Shown: positions 44,477 through 53,187 of the stretch, one piece after another | Position numbering within the stretch: the stretch's first letter is position 1 | How the letters are laid out: each line of letters begins with the position of its first letter | Source: Fictibacillus nanhaiensis | GTDB lineage: Bacteria; Bacillota; Bacilli; Bacillales; Fictibacillaceae | Length of the DNA: 56,000 nt | Direction of reading: 5' to 3' | NCBI GenBank assembly: GCA_017052515.1 | Contig: JAFHKR010000035.1 | Location: 1-56,000, forward strand | The notes under the pieces: generated by a model | Told to the model about the DNA's origin: nothing | The model's input: only the letters and a program-made list of their open reading frames with translations | Databases searched by the model: none | Made by a program: the position numbers and the translations under genes

Positions 44477-44881
44477 ATGTGTCGTATTCCTAAAAAGTTT
44501 AAAAGTGAAAAGGGTTCAGCTGCCATTGAATTTTTAGGAATGGTTCCACTTGTGTTGCTTTTAATGGTTGCACTATGGCAGTTTTTTGCTGGAGCTTATG
44601 CGTTCATCGTTACACAGTCCGCTGCAAATGAAGCGGCAAAGGTTTATGCGATGACAGAGAATATGGATGAAGCCACTAGTGCAGCTAATAAGGTCGTTTC
44701 AGCAGCGGGGGATAGTATTCTTTTTAATGCGTCGAGAACCTCTATAAATGCCTCATCTGAAAAGCAATTTTCAGCAAATGTAGGAGTTGATTTTGAACTC
44801 TCATTTTTAAAGAAGTTGTTTAAAGGAAGTACACCTAAGATTCCTTTGGATGCTGAGGTTAGTAGCAGGGTGATCAAATGA
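44477..44881 (+). CDS. tadE: TadE-like pseudopilin
   Basis: A 134-aa protein with a prepilin-type leader: EKGSAAIEF gives cleavage after Gly with Glu at +5, followed by a long hydrophobic helix (LGMVPLVLLLMVALWQFF). The remainder (NEAAKVYAMTE, then a small beta-like region) fits TadE. The ATG at 44477 is preferred over the GTG at 44474. It overlaps the next gene in ATGA. Confidence 0.88.
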   Translation: MCRIPKKFKSEKGSAAIEFLGMVPLVLLLMVALWQFFAGAYAFIVTQSAANEAAKVYAMTENMDEATSAANKVVSAAGDSILFNASRTSINASSEKQFSANVGVDFELSFLKKLFKGSTPKIPLDAEVSSRVIK

Positions 44882-45549
44882 TAAGTAAAGCGAAGAACGA
44901 AAAGGGTAATATTAGCTTACTAGTGATGGGTTTAATGGGTGTAACCATGATCATGTTTCTGGTGGTGTTGAGTTTTTCTAAAGTATTCGCGATTAAAGAG
45001 AAAGCCTCTACAGCATCAGAACAAGCTAGTTATGCAGCGACGTCTGTCATTTATGAATTAGCGATAACCGCTGTTGAAGATTACGATAGTTCTTTACCAG
45101 GTAAGATCGATGAGATTATTGATAAAACGTTACAAGAGAAGATAGATAAGAAAAAAGAAGAACTAATGACGTTTAATCCTTTCCTATCCGAAAATGAAGC
45201 CAAGATTGAGGCGATTGATGCTATCTTAAGCGAAGAATTAAATGGAGCGGGATTAAAAAGTGAGATCTTAAATGAAATGTTACTAGAACAGTTAAATCAA
45301 GCTGATCAGCAGATACGAGATGCGGTTTCAGGAGTCATCTTAAGTAATGACGGTATTCTGGAAGGAACAATCGTGACGCTGTTGGATGAAAATCAAGTTA
45401 AAGTCGAAACTTCTGCTCGATATGAAGCATTAAAATATGATGAACTTATTCCAGAAGATAAGCGAAAGCTGAAGCAAAAAGCTAAAGGCCCAGAAATTGG
45501 TTTCATTAAAGAATTAAAAGGGTGGTCTGATTATCCAATTGAATTTTAA
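44878..45549 (+). CDS. TadG-like pilus assembly protein
   Basis: A 223-aa protein with an N-terminal EKGNISLLVMGLMGVTMIMFL helix of the TadE/TadG-related type, then TASEQASYAATSVIYELA and long charged helices (PGKIDEIIDKTLQEKIDKKKEEL). No VWA domain is present; that function may be taken by the separate VWA lipoproteins. Translation is coupled to tadE. Confidence 0.8.
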   Translation: MISKAKNEKGNISLLVMGLMGVTMIMFLVVLSFSKVFAIKEKASTASEQASYAATSVIYELAITAVEDYDSSLPGKIDEIIDKTLQEKIDKKKEELMTFNPFLSENEAKIEAIDAILSEELNGAGLKSEILNEMLLEQLNQADQQIRDAVSGVILSNDGILEGTIVTLLDENQVKVETSARYEALKYDELIPEDKRKLKQKAKGPEIGFIKELKGWSDYPIEF

Positions 45550-45563
45550 AAGAGGTGATGCAT

Positions 45564-45767
45564 ATGTCTAAAAAAGAAAAACGTTGGAGAGTATTTTATA
45601 AATTTATGTATATCTTCTTTTATGGGTTTATTTTACCGTTTGCCCTGCTCATGTTTTTTCTGGGTGAAGATAAATTTCCTTACACACTACTGCCAGTTGC
45701 ATTAGGTCTGCCAGTTATGAAAAGTAATCACATACAAAGAATTAGAGAGAAAGAACAAACCTATTAA
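45564..45767 (+). CDS. Tiny two-helix membrane protein, family S member 1
   Basis: A 67-aa protein, MSKKEKRWRVFYKFM, then two short helices separated by GEDKFPYT, and a basic tail NHIQRIREKE. The phrases LLPVALGLP and NHIQ recur in the genes at 47956 and 51596. The ATG at 45564 is used because AGAGGTG lies 6 bases upstream. The function is unknown. Confidence 0.78.
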   Translation: MSKKEKRWRVFYKFMYIFFYGFILPFALLMFFLGEDKFPYTLLPVALGLPVMKSNHIQRIREKEQTY

Positions 45768-45775
45768 AACTTAAT

Positions 45776-45806
45776 GAGGGGAATTGTCACTTCCTCTCTT
45801 TTTTTA
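45776..45806 (+). terminator. Terminator inside the pilus locus
   Basis: GAGGGGAA and TTCCTCTC pair (one wobble) and eight T follow. It divides the locus into at least two transcription units. Confidence 0.85.
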
Positions 45807-45840
45807 TTTACTTTTATTCTCAGAGAGGAGAGGCAGTGAT

Positions 45841-46854
45841 ATGAAAATTAAACTAAGACCATTTCTTGCTAGTTGTGCAGTTATGGTATTGTTATTGATA
45901 CAATTCACCCCAATGGTTGCTTATGCCACGATCACCCCATGGGAAGGTAATCCATGGGAAGGAAATGAGTGGAATAAGAATTCTTGGGATGGTGTGACTT
46001 GGGAAAGTGAGGAATGGGAGAAGGATGGGTTTAGCTCAGATCCAAATACTTCAACAGATTCATCAAGTCCAAAAGATAATGATTCTAAAGAAGTAAATGA
46101 AACTAAGAAAATTGATAAAGATGATAAAGGATCTTCCGATTTTAAGATTTATGATGGTCTAAAGTTTGCTGGAACGATGATCAATGAGTCTTTTGTCTTT
46201 GCTAAAGATATGTTAAGGTCTCAAGACTTAGGAGAACTTACAGATGTAAAAAGCATTCAAAATATGAAAGTATTCGGTTGGGATGCGGCATTATTAGGTA
46301 TAAAAACTATTTCTCAAGGTACTTTTATAGAAACACCTAGTGATTTCGCATATGATTCAAGAGATATAATTAAAAATGCCGAGCCAGCTAGGAAAGCATT
46401 AATAAATAGTTGGAGTGTAATTACTAATTCAAAAACAATTGAAAAACTTAGTGGGAAGTTCGGTGGACAAATTGCAAGAGTATCACCGATTGAAGAGAAA
46501 CGCACATCAAAAATTGTTGGCCGACTTAGTTTGGGCACAGCAGCAACAGGTACTGTGTTGTCTAGTATTGATGCTTATAAGTCATTTAAAGGCGGAAAGA
46601 ATGCAGACGGTGTAATTAATACAGGGAGTGCATTTATGAATGCAGGCATTGTTCTTGCATCAGCGCCTCATCCACTAGTAAAAGCAGCATCACCATTTGT
46701 TGGGGCAGTTGGAGTTGGCTTGTATGCAACAGGTATGTTATACAAAAAGTCAAAAACTATTTCTTCAGGATATAAAAAATCAAAAAAACTTTTAAATAAA
46801 GCCGGAGGAAAACTAAAGAGGGGTATCAAAAGCCTTGGTGCTATCTTTGGTTAA
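45841..46854 (+). CDS. Secreted protein with Trp-Glu-Gly pentads, copy 2
   Basis: A 337-aa paralogue of the protein at 41637. The signal peptide MKIKLRPFLASCAVMVLL ends near AYA-TI; then come TPWEG, NPWEG and degenerate units with Trp every five residues. The Asn-Pro repeat is absent and the linker is shorter. The helical C-terminal half aligns with copy 1 (FAKDM, ETPSDFAYDSRDI, NSWSVITNSK, GTVLSSIDAYK, SAFMNAGIV) and ends KSLGAIFG. Copy 1 has 399 aa. AGAGGAGAGG precedes the ATG at 45841. Confidence 0.82.
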   Translation: MKIKLRPFLASCAVMVLLLIQFTPMVAYATITPWEGNPWEGNEWNKNSWDGVTWESEEWEKDGFSSDPNTSTDSSSPKDNDSKEVNETKKIDKDDKGSSDFKIYDGLKFAGTMINESFVFAKDMLRSQDLGELTDVKSIQNMKVFGWDAALLGIKTISQGTFIETPSDFAYDSRDIIKNAEPARKALINSWSVITNSKTIEKLSGKFGGQIARVSPIEEKRTSKIVGRLSLGTAATGTVLSSIDAYKSFKGGKNADGVINTGSAFMNAGIVLASAPHPLVKAASPFVGAVGVGLYATGMLYKKSKTISSGYKKSKKLLNKAGGKLKRGIKSLGAIFG

Positions 46855-46864
46855 AAGATAATCT

Positions 46865-47686
46865 ATGCTAATAAAAAACATTAAATTACAAAAAAAAACA
46901 TTCGAGAAATATGACACTCCAGAGTATAGGGTTATTAATGAAGGTGAGCGTTATATGGTTGCAGGTTATTATTTGTTTGGATTAACTCGAGGGTATTTGC
47001 TTTTAGATGACAGCGGTGAAGTGTGTCCTCGTGAAAAGGCCATTGTACCATTTAAAATGTTCATCCAAGTAAACTCTTACATGAATGGTTTCTATAGAGA
47101 GGGTCGTGCAGAAATTCAAAAACCCTTACATGCTTTTCAAGATACAATTGAACTTGCAAACAAAGTAGATCTATATCTTTCTAAATCAAAAGAAGAACTT
47201 ATAAAAATAATGGAAATGATTAATGAGTTAGATCGAGGGTTTAAAAGATTAAAAGAAGTGTATAAAGAAGCTGACGATACTTTTATTGAAATTAACAAAA
47301 ATGAAGAGTTAACCCAACAAGGTGTTAGCAAGATAATTGAGCTGAAAAATGAATTTACTGTTCTTCAATATAAGCATTTGAACATTCAATTAATGTTTAA
47401 GGCCTTACTTGAACCAGTCTTAACAGAATTAAGAAGTATTAATGACACGTTAAATAGAAAAGAAAAGAAAAATGTTACAAAAGCTTATGAGGTGTTTAGC
47501 TTCTTAACCAGTGAGAAATTTCAAAAGGGATTAAAAAATAGTCTGAAAAGTTTTGAGACAGATTGTAATGGAGAGCAAATTAACTTTTACTCTATGCCAA
47601 ATTGGGAACATGAACTAATTACAAATGGAATTGCTCGGAGTGAGAAACAATTTAAGAATGAATTGCTGCCAATGCTCAGAAATTAG
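46865..47686 (+). CDS. Unknown protein, LRN family member 2
   Basis: A 273-aa paralogue of the protein at 42848, with the same order after a WEG protein. It has YLLLDDSGEVCPREKAIVPFK, then FIQVNSYM, and ends LLPMLRN. No good ribosome site precedes the ATG; the 10-bp distance to the preceding stop suggests translational coupling. Confidence 0.8.
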   Translation: MLIKNIKLQKKTFEKYDTPEYRVINEGERYMVAGYYLFGLTRGYLLLDDSGEVCPREKAIVPFKMFIQVNSYMNGFYREGRAEIQKPLHAFQDTIELANKVDLYLSKSKEELIKIMEMINELDRGFKRLKEVYKEADDTFIEINKNEELTQQGVSKIIELKNEFTVLQYKHLNIQLMFKALLEPVLTELRSINDTLNRKEKKNVTKAYEVFSFLTSEKFQKGLKNSLKSFETDCNGEQINFYSMPNWEHELITNGIARSEKQFKNELLPMLRN

Positions 47687-47877
47687 AGTAATTCAATATA
47701 TCCCAGGCACACAGTACGACACAAACTATGAATCTCTTTGAGATTTTAAATAAATACAAAAAAATCTTTTGGAACTGTGAATCTGTTTAATTTCGTTGTT
47801 AGCTGCTTGCTAAATTACGGAATTAGAAACTATTTCAAAATAAATTCGTAGTATGTATTAACATATAAGATTTGCAT

Positions 47878-47908
47878 AAGAGATGGAGATCCCATCTCTT
47901 TTCTTTTT
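47878..47908 (+). terminator. Terminator after LRN member 2
   Basis: AAGAGATGG and CCATCTCTT pair around a 5-base loop and a T-rich tract follows. The 190 bp before it (47687-47877) show no gene and may be decayed sequence. Confidence 0.82.
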
Positions 47909-47955
47909 AAACATGAATGGGAAGAAAGCATTTTATTTAAAAAGGAGTATGAAAA

Positions 47956-48171
47956 GTGATCAGCAAAGTAGATAGATGGAAAAAGAACTATCTGTATCTC
48001 TTTATTGTATTTTATGGCGCAATAGGACCGATTTCCTTTTACCTTTTTAAACAAGGTTATACATCCCTTTTTTATGGTTTGGTACCCATTGCTGTCGCGC
48101 TTCCGAGTGTTAGAAGAAACCATTTGGGACTCCTTGAAAGAAAAGAAGAAAGTATGAAACGTATTAGGTGA
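47956..48171 (+). CDS. Tiny two-helix membrane protein, family S member 2
   Basis: A 71-aa paralogue of the proteins at 45564 and 51596, and the most diverged of the three: VDRWKKNYLYLFIVFYG, a second helix with LVPIAVALPSVRRNH and a charged tail. The start is GTG, 8 bases after AAAGGAG. Confidence 0.75.
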   Translation: MISKVDRWKKNYLYLFIVFYGAIGPISFYLFKQGYTSLFYGLVPIAVALPSVRRNHLGLLERKEESMKRIR

Positions 48172-48196
48172 AATATTTAACAAAGGAGTACAACAA

Positions 48197-49870
48197 ATGA
48201 AAAACAAACTAACCAATTCTCTTCTGCTTCTCATGGTTTTGACACTAACCGCCTGTACATCAGACCAAAAACCTTCAGTCCAACCTAAACAAGAAGAGAA
48301 AAAAGACAAGTACACGACACTTGCTGAGGAAGCGAACAAAGAGGACACATTAGAGAAGCTAGAACTACTTCCGTATGCAGAAAAAGTGGAAGCGACTTTA
48401 TCCAGTCCTAAGTACAAAGAGTTTAAGGCAAACTCAACGGTAACGATTAAAGGTAAGGCAAAAAAGTACAACAGTTTCAAGTCAGACCATGTATGGATCA
48501 AAGTGAGAAGTGATGAAGAAGGGCCGAACGGTCAGGACTTCAGCTATTACGCTCCTATAAAGGAAGGCAAGTTTGAACAAAAGATCCACCTATTTAATGG
48601 GAAGGGAAATTATTCTGTCAAAGTGAGTGTGCCGAGCGATACGGCTGAAGATTACTATTACGATATTGCCTCATTTGATGTAGAAAACGTAAACCCTGAA
48701 ATTAAAAGAGATATTGCTTATACGAAGAACGCGTTTCAATATGATTTAAAGTTAAAAAATTCCATAAATGGGTATATGGAAAGAGATGGTTCTTTCGAGC
48801 TGACGGGTGAGGTTGCTGATTCAAGTGTGGAGCAGCTTATGGTTGAGCTAAAAAAAGAAAGTGAATCTACCAAAATTATGGTCCCAGTTGAAAATGGGAA
48901 ATTCACGCAAAAAATCCCTCTTTATTATGGCGCGGGTGTTCATGAGGTTCAGATCATGACGCCTAAAGAAGGATCGACCGACTTTTTTTCGGATGCGGCT
49001 CACTTATATGTAAAGAATTTATCTAGTGAATCCTTTGAACCTGTAAAATACTCCTCTGCTTATGAGGAAAAAGGCTTTAAGCTTGAGACGCCAGAAGTAG
49101 GCGGTGAGAAAGCGGATCTGACCTATAGAATTAAAGGAAGTATTGATTCAAAAGGTGAGGATGCGAACAAGACGACTGTCGTTTTCGTTCAGACTAAAAA
49201 GGACGATTTACAAGCGATGTACGCAATCCCAGTTAAGAACAATAAATTTGATGGAGAGTTTTTCCTCCGTTTTGGACCAGGGAAATACGATGTTTCCGTT
49301 ATGGCACCTGAATTTAATAAAACGAATGGATATATGCAGTTCTTTGTTGGTGTAGCAAATTTCACGGTGGAGAATACAAACACGAGTGATCAAAGATTTA
49401 CCTTACCATCTAGAGGTATTCAGTCGGATGCACCTGCGATTAAGAATCTAGCTCAACAACTGACAAAAAATAAGAAAACTGATAAAGAAAAAGCGCTAGC
49501 GGTATACGAGTATGTTGCAAAAAACGTGAGCTATGACGTAGATAAGCTAAACAATCGAACATTCGAGTTTGACGACAGTGCGGTAAAAACGTTGGACGAG
49601 AAAGAAGGCGTTTGTCAGGACTTTGCGTATTTAGCGATTGCTCTATTACGTGCAAGTGGTATGGAAGCGCAGATGGTAACAGGGTTTGCTGGGCAGAATC
49701 ATGCGTGGGTGGAGACAAAGGTCGACGGACGCTGGTTAACGATGGACCCAACATGGGGTTCAGGTTACCTACAGAACAACAAGTTCGTTCCAAAATTCAC
49801 CATGGAATATTTTGATCCAAAACCATCAGAGTTTCAGAAAACACATACGAAAAAAGAGGTGGAGTTTTAA
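48197..49870 (+). CDS. Lipoprotein with Ig-like repeats and a transglutaminase domain
   Basis: A 557-aa lipoprotein with lipobox LTAC (Cys20). Residues 50-400 hold three similar beta-type repeats of about 110 residues, each ending in a phrase like YY(S/A)V-KV-VPS. The C-terminal domain is a transglutaminase with an intact triad: C473 in EGVCQDFAYLAIALL, H502 in GQNHAWVE and D517 in TMDPTWGSG. Such enzymes cross-link or hydrolyse amide bonds. Its position suggests action on the pilus, on the WEG proteins or on the wall; this is inference. AAAGGAG precedes the ATG. Confidence 0.88.
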   Translation: MKNKLTNSLLLLMVLTLTACTSDQKPSVQPKQEEKKDKYTTLAEEANKEDTLEKLELLPYAEKVEATLSSPKYKEFKANSTVTIKGKAKKYNSFKSDHVWIKVRSDEEGPNGQDFSYYAPIKEGKFEQKIHLFNGKGNYSVKVSVPSDTAEDYYYDIASFDVENVNPEIKRDIAYTKNAFQYDLKLKNSINGYMERDGSFELTGEVADSSVEQLMVELKKESESTKIMVPVENGKFTQKIPLYYGAGVHEVQIMTPKEGSTDFFSDAAHLYVKNLSSESFEPVKYSSAYEEKGFKLETPEVGGEKADLTYRIKGSIDSKGEDANKTTVVFVQTKKDDLQAMYAIPVKNNKFDGEFFLRFGPGKYDVSVMAPEFNKTNGYMQFFVGVANFTVENTNTSDQRFTLPSRGIQSDAPAIKNLAQQLTKNKKTDKEKALAVYEYVAKNVSYDVDKLNNRTFEFDDSAVKTLDEKEGVCQDFAYLAIALLRASGMEAQMVTGFAGQNHAWVETKVDGRWLTMDPTWGSGYLQNNKFVPKFTMEYFDPKPSEFQKTHTKKEVEF

Positions 49871-49875
49871 AATCA

Positions 49876-50679
49876 ATGATAACCGTTAAAAGTTTGCCGG
49901 AGCACATTAAAGAAGTAGCTCGAAGACATCAAAAAAATGATAGACGGTTCCACGTATTCCCCTCAATCTTTGATATAGATGAAAAGAAATTTTATTTAAT
50001 AATGTACGAACCTACGAAACATCAGATCGTGATTAGCTTAGATGGTAGTGTTATGTCCAGAGAAAAAATAAAGATCCCTTTTTTGTACGCTCTAGCTTAT
50101 AACGCTTCTATAGAGAATATTTCAAATATAGGTGGTGCTTGGGTAAAGGATATTCCTATTCCAAGATACGAGAAGCTCATTAACATCTTAAATAGATTGC
50201 AATCTATTATTTCTAATAAGGCGTCACCACCTATACTAGACAAAATAGAAATTTTAAAAAACATGTCTAACGTTCTTCTTGAAGAGCAAAAAAATATCAA
50301 TTCTTGTGTAATAAAAGGATTGGAACTGACTATGAAAACGAATGACCTTGAACTTGTAACCATTGAAGATTACAAACAAATGCGAATGTACGTTCATAGC
50401 ATGGTTCAATCCGCCTACAAACAGAATAAAATACAGTTAGATACAGAACACGAAAGAGCTGAAGTATTAAATTATGTAATGGTAAATATTTTTTCTTACG
50501 GATTTAAATTATTGCCGATTTTATTTCATTTGTATTTCTATAAAAAGAATATGAGAACAAGTGAAGCGTATGGGTCAAATGAATTGGATGAAATTAAAAA
50601 GACTATTTCAGAAGATGTGAATGTTGAGGAAGATATCGAAGCATTATCCATTGTTAAACAATTAAGAAATCCAATTTAG
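49876..50679 (+). CDS. Unknown protein, LRN family member 3
   Basis: A 267-aa protein. The N-terminal part has IVISLDGSVMSREKIKIPF and LAYNASI, like members 1 and 2, and the C-terminus is VKQLRNPI. Its centre has TNDLELVTIEDYKQMRMYVHSM, which is shared only with member 4. It begins 5 bp after the transglutaminase gene. Confidence 0.8.
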   Translation: MITVKSLPEHIKEVARRHQKNDRRFHVFPSIFDIDEKKFYLIMYEPTKHQIVISLDGSVMSREKIKIPFLYALAYNASIENISNIGGAWVKDIPIPRYEKLINILNRLQSIISNKASPPILDKIEILKNMSNVLLEEQKNINSCVIKGLELTMKTNDLELVTIEDYKQMRMYVHSMVQSAYKQNKIQLDTEHERAEVLNYVMVNIFSYGFKLLPILFHLYFYKKNMRTSEAYGSNELDEIKKTISEDVNVEEDIEALSIVKQLRNPI

Positions 50680-50731
50680 ACTGGGGATTCTTAATATTCC
50701 TAGCTAAATTAATATTAATAAAAGTAGAGTA

Positions 50732-50767
50732 CCGAAAACATATACGAAAAAAGAGGTGGAATTTTAA
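50732..50767 (+). pseudogene. 36-bp relic of the transglutaminase gene 3' end
   Basis: It would read PKTYTKKEVEF-stop and matches QKTHTKKEVEF-stop at 49835-49870, with only a few base changes. It sits at the same distance before LRN member 4 as the true gene end does before member 3, so it was copied along with the member 3 gene. Confidence 0.8.
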
Positions 50768-50773
50768 GAATTA

Positions 50774-51580
50774 ATGATAACAATTAAGAGTTTGCCGGAC
50801 CATATATTAAATATTGCCAAAGGATTTCAGGAGAATAATAAACAAATTCATGTTTTTCCTTCCTTACTAGATATTGAAGGCGATAGATACTTTTATTTTA
50901 GATTCTCACCTAAACGAGGACAGTTAATAGTAAGAGAAGATGGAGCGGTTTTACCTATTAATCAAGTAAAAAAAGCTTTTGTATACGGATTGGTTTATAA
51001 CACTTCATTTGAAAATATAACTAAATTTGGACTTAAATGGGTTGAAAGTGGTACTTTACAACGCTATCAAAAGCTATGCCGAATTTTAACGAAACTGTCT
51101 TCAACTATTCATCAACAAGCACCACAAGAGGTTATTAATAGCCTTACCAATTTCAAAGAATGTGCAGATGAGATTATTAAAGAACAGAAAAATATAGAGT
51201 TTGTAGTAGGAAAAAGTTTTGAGTTGGCTTCAAAAACGAATGATTTAGAACTTGTCACAATGGATGACTGTATACAAATGCGTATATACAATGAAAGTAT
51301 GGTTAGGTCTGCTTTTAGACAGAATGAAGTGCAGTTAGAAACAGAAGAAGATAGAGCGCGGGTGTTTAAATATATTTGGACTAAAAAGTTTTCTTATAAT
51401 TTAAAGTTACTTCCTATCTTCGTCCAACTTTTTCCATATAAGAACCACATGAGAACAAGTCAAACCATTGGATCGGATGAAATGGAGAGTATCAAAATTA
51501 TGATATCCAAAGATTTAATTATTGAGCAATCCGAAGATGCTCTAGCAGCTTTAAACACTTTAAGAAATCCATCTAATTAG
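50774..51580 (+). CDS. Unknown protein, LRN family member 4
   Basis: A 268-aa tandem duplicate of member 3: ITIKSLPDHI at the start, LIVREDGAVLP and LVYNTSF, then KTNDLELVTMDDCIQMRIY, and the end LNTLRNPSN. It has been copied together with the upstream ribosome site (AGAGGTGGA). The function is unknown. Confidence 0.8.
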   Translation: MITIKSLPDHILNIAKGFQENNKQIHVFPSLLDIEGDRYFYFRFSPKRGQLIVREDGAVLPINQVKKAFVYGLVYNTSFENITKFGLKWVESGTLQRYQKLCRILTKLSSTIHQQAPQEVINSLTNFKECADEIIKEQKNIEFVVGKSFELASKTNDLELVTMDDCIQMRIYNESMVRSAFRQNEVQLETEEDRARVFKYIWTKKFSYNLKLLPIFVQLFPYKNHMRTSQTIGSDEMESIKIMISKDLIIEQSEDALAALNTLRNPSN

Positions 51581-51595
51581 TGAGGTGAATTGTAC

Positions 51596-51802
51596 TTGTC
51601 CAAAAAAGAAAGAAGATGGAGACGAGTCTATGTTCTTCTATATCTATTAATCTATGGACTTGTCACACCGTTAAGTTTAATTCTCTTTTTCATTGGAGAA
51701 GAATCATTTCCGTTCTTTATTATTCCAGTGGTCCTGGCACTGCCAGCTATGAAGCATAACCATATTCAGAAGATAAGAGAAAAAGAAGAGATGAGAGCTT
51801 AA
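51596..51802 (+). CDS. Tiny two-helix membrane protein, family S member 3
   Basis: A 68-aa protein, close to member 1 (SKKERRWRRVYVLLYLLIYG, then GEESFPF, PVVLALPAMKHNHIQKIREKE). The start is taken as TTG at 51596, because it aligns with the member 1 start and lies 7 bases after AGGTGA; a further TTG at 51590 is too close to that site. Confidence 0.78.
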   Translation: MSKKERRWRRVYVLLYLLIYGLVTPLSLILFFIGEESFPFFIIPVVLALPAMKHNHIQKIREKEEMRA

Positions 51803-51832
51803 AGAATGATGATTAAGGAAAAGGAGAGAAAA

Positions 51833-53176
51833 ATGAATCGTTTATCTAGTGTAAGGTTATCCCTTATTTTATTATTTGTTCTTTTATTAACAGCATGCTC
51901 ATCCGAAAAAACAGCATCAGAAACAGAACCGAAGAAAAAAGAACCTAAAAAAGAGACGGTTGAAAAAGCGCCTACTGATCCTGAAGAGATGGTAAAAAGA
52001 GGTGCAGGTAAGTATAACGAAGAGGTAAAAGATCTTGAGGGTGATGCCCTTGATAAAGAGATTAACAAAATCACAAAGAACTATCCTAAAGGTATGAAGG
52101 CTGAGGAAGCCTATAACCGAATTGTTGCTGCGTTCGCTGCCAATCATCAGCCGGGTTTTCAGGAGTTAGAGAACTTTGACATTTCGTTTGAAGAAGTAGA
52201 GGCGTATGAGAAGTATCAAGAAGAAAGTGAAGACGGAGAGGAAACGAAGGAAGGTCCTCTTAATGTTGCCATTCTTCTAGATGCAAGCGGTAGTATGGCA
52301 GGAAAGGTTTCAGGAACGGATAAAATGACGGCAGCAAAAGAAGCGTTGAAGAAGTTTGCAGGTGGATTGCCTGATGACGCGAACGTCATGCTGCGCGTCT
52401 ATGGACATAAAGGAAGCAACGATGATAAAGACAAGAAGGTTTCTTGTGAAAGTACGGAAGTTATGTACCCTTTAGGCGCATATAATGAAGGAACTTTCCA
52501 ACAATCTCTCTCTAAATTCAATCCAACCGGTTGGACACCGCTCGCAGCTTCTATTGAAGCGGCTGAAAAGGACCTACAAGGAAAAGAAGGAAATAACGTC
52601 ATTTACATCGTGAGTGATGGAATTGAGACATGTGATGGAAACCCTGTAGAAGCGGCGAAAAAGTTACACGAGTCGAACATCAAGGCAGAAGTCAACATCA
52701 TCGGATTTGATGTGGATAACGAAGGTCAGCAACAGCTAAAAGCAGTAGCAGAAGCGGGTGGCGGAGAGTTCCAATCGGTTTCTTCTCAAAAAGAATTGTT
52801 TGATGAAGTCGATTCTAACTGGTCTGAAGCGATGTATGATGCCAGTATCAACTGGAGTTCATCGATGGATTCATCAAGCGTAAATTGGAGTAGTTCGGGT
52901 AAGGGTCATTCTATGGGTAAAGTCCATTCAAAAATACTGGATAGTATCTCTGATGAATTTGAGTTACTCCGTTCTGTAAAGAGAGATCTCTACGATAAAG
53001 AAAAGATGTCTAATGAAGAATTTATAAAGTTGGACAAACTCCTTTTAGACAGATATACAACGCTTAGAGAGTACAGCTCTAAAAAACATGATGCTAGACA
53101 AGAAGAATTGAATCAAGAAACAGACAGAGTGCTAAAACTAATTGATGAGTACGCTGAAGATGCCAGAGTAGAATAG
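51833..53176 (+). CDS. von Willebrand A lipoprotein, copy 2
   Basis: A 447-aa lipoprotein with lipobox LTAC, paralogue of the protein at 40228. The VWA domain has the complete MIDAS (DASGSM, GWTPLA and IVSDGIETCDGNP) and the same two Cys as copy 1. Between VWA and the helical tail lies a Ser/Trp-rich segment with INWSSS, VNWSSS and similar units that copy 1 lacks. The ATG at 51833 after AAGGAGAG gives a clean signal; an in-frame ATG at 51806 does not. Confidence 0.88.
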   Translation: MNRLSSVRLSLILLFVLLLTACSSEKTASETEPKKKEPKKETVEKAPTDPEEMVKRGAGKYNEEVKDLEGDALDKEINKITKNYPKGMKAEEAYNRIVAAFAANHQPGFQELENFDISFEEVEAYEKYQEESEDGEETKEGPLNVAILLDASGSMAGKVSGTDKMTAAKEALKKFAGGLPDDANVMLRVYGHKGSNDDKDKKVSCESTEVMYPLGAYNEGTFQQSLSKFNPTGWTPLAASIEAAEKDLQGKEGNNVIYIVSDGIETCDGNPVEAAKKLHESNIKAEVNIIGFDVDNEGQQQLKAVAEAGGGEFQSVSSQKELFDEVDSNWSEAMYDASINWSSSMDSSSVNWSSSGKGHSMGKVHSKILDSISDEFELLRSVKRDLYDKEKMSNEEFIKLDKLLLDRYTTLREYSSKKHDARQEELNQETDRVLKLIDEYAEDARVE

Positions 53177-53187
53177 GGGATTGAATC

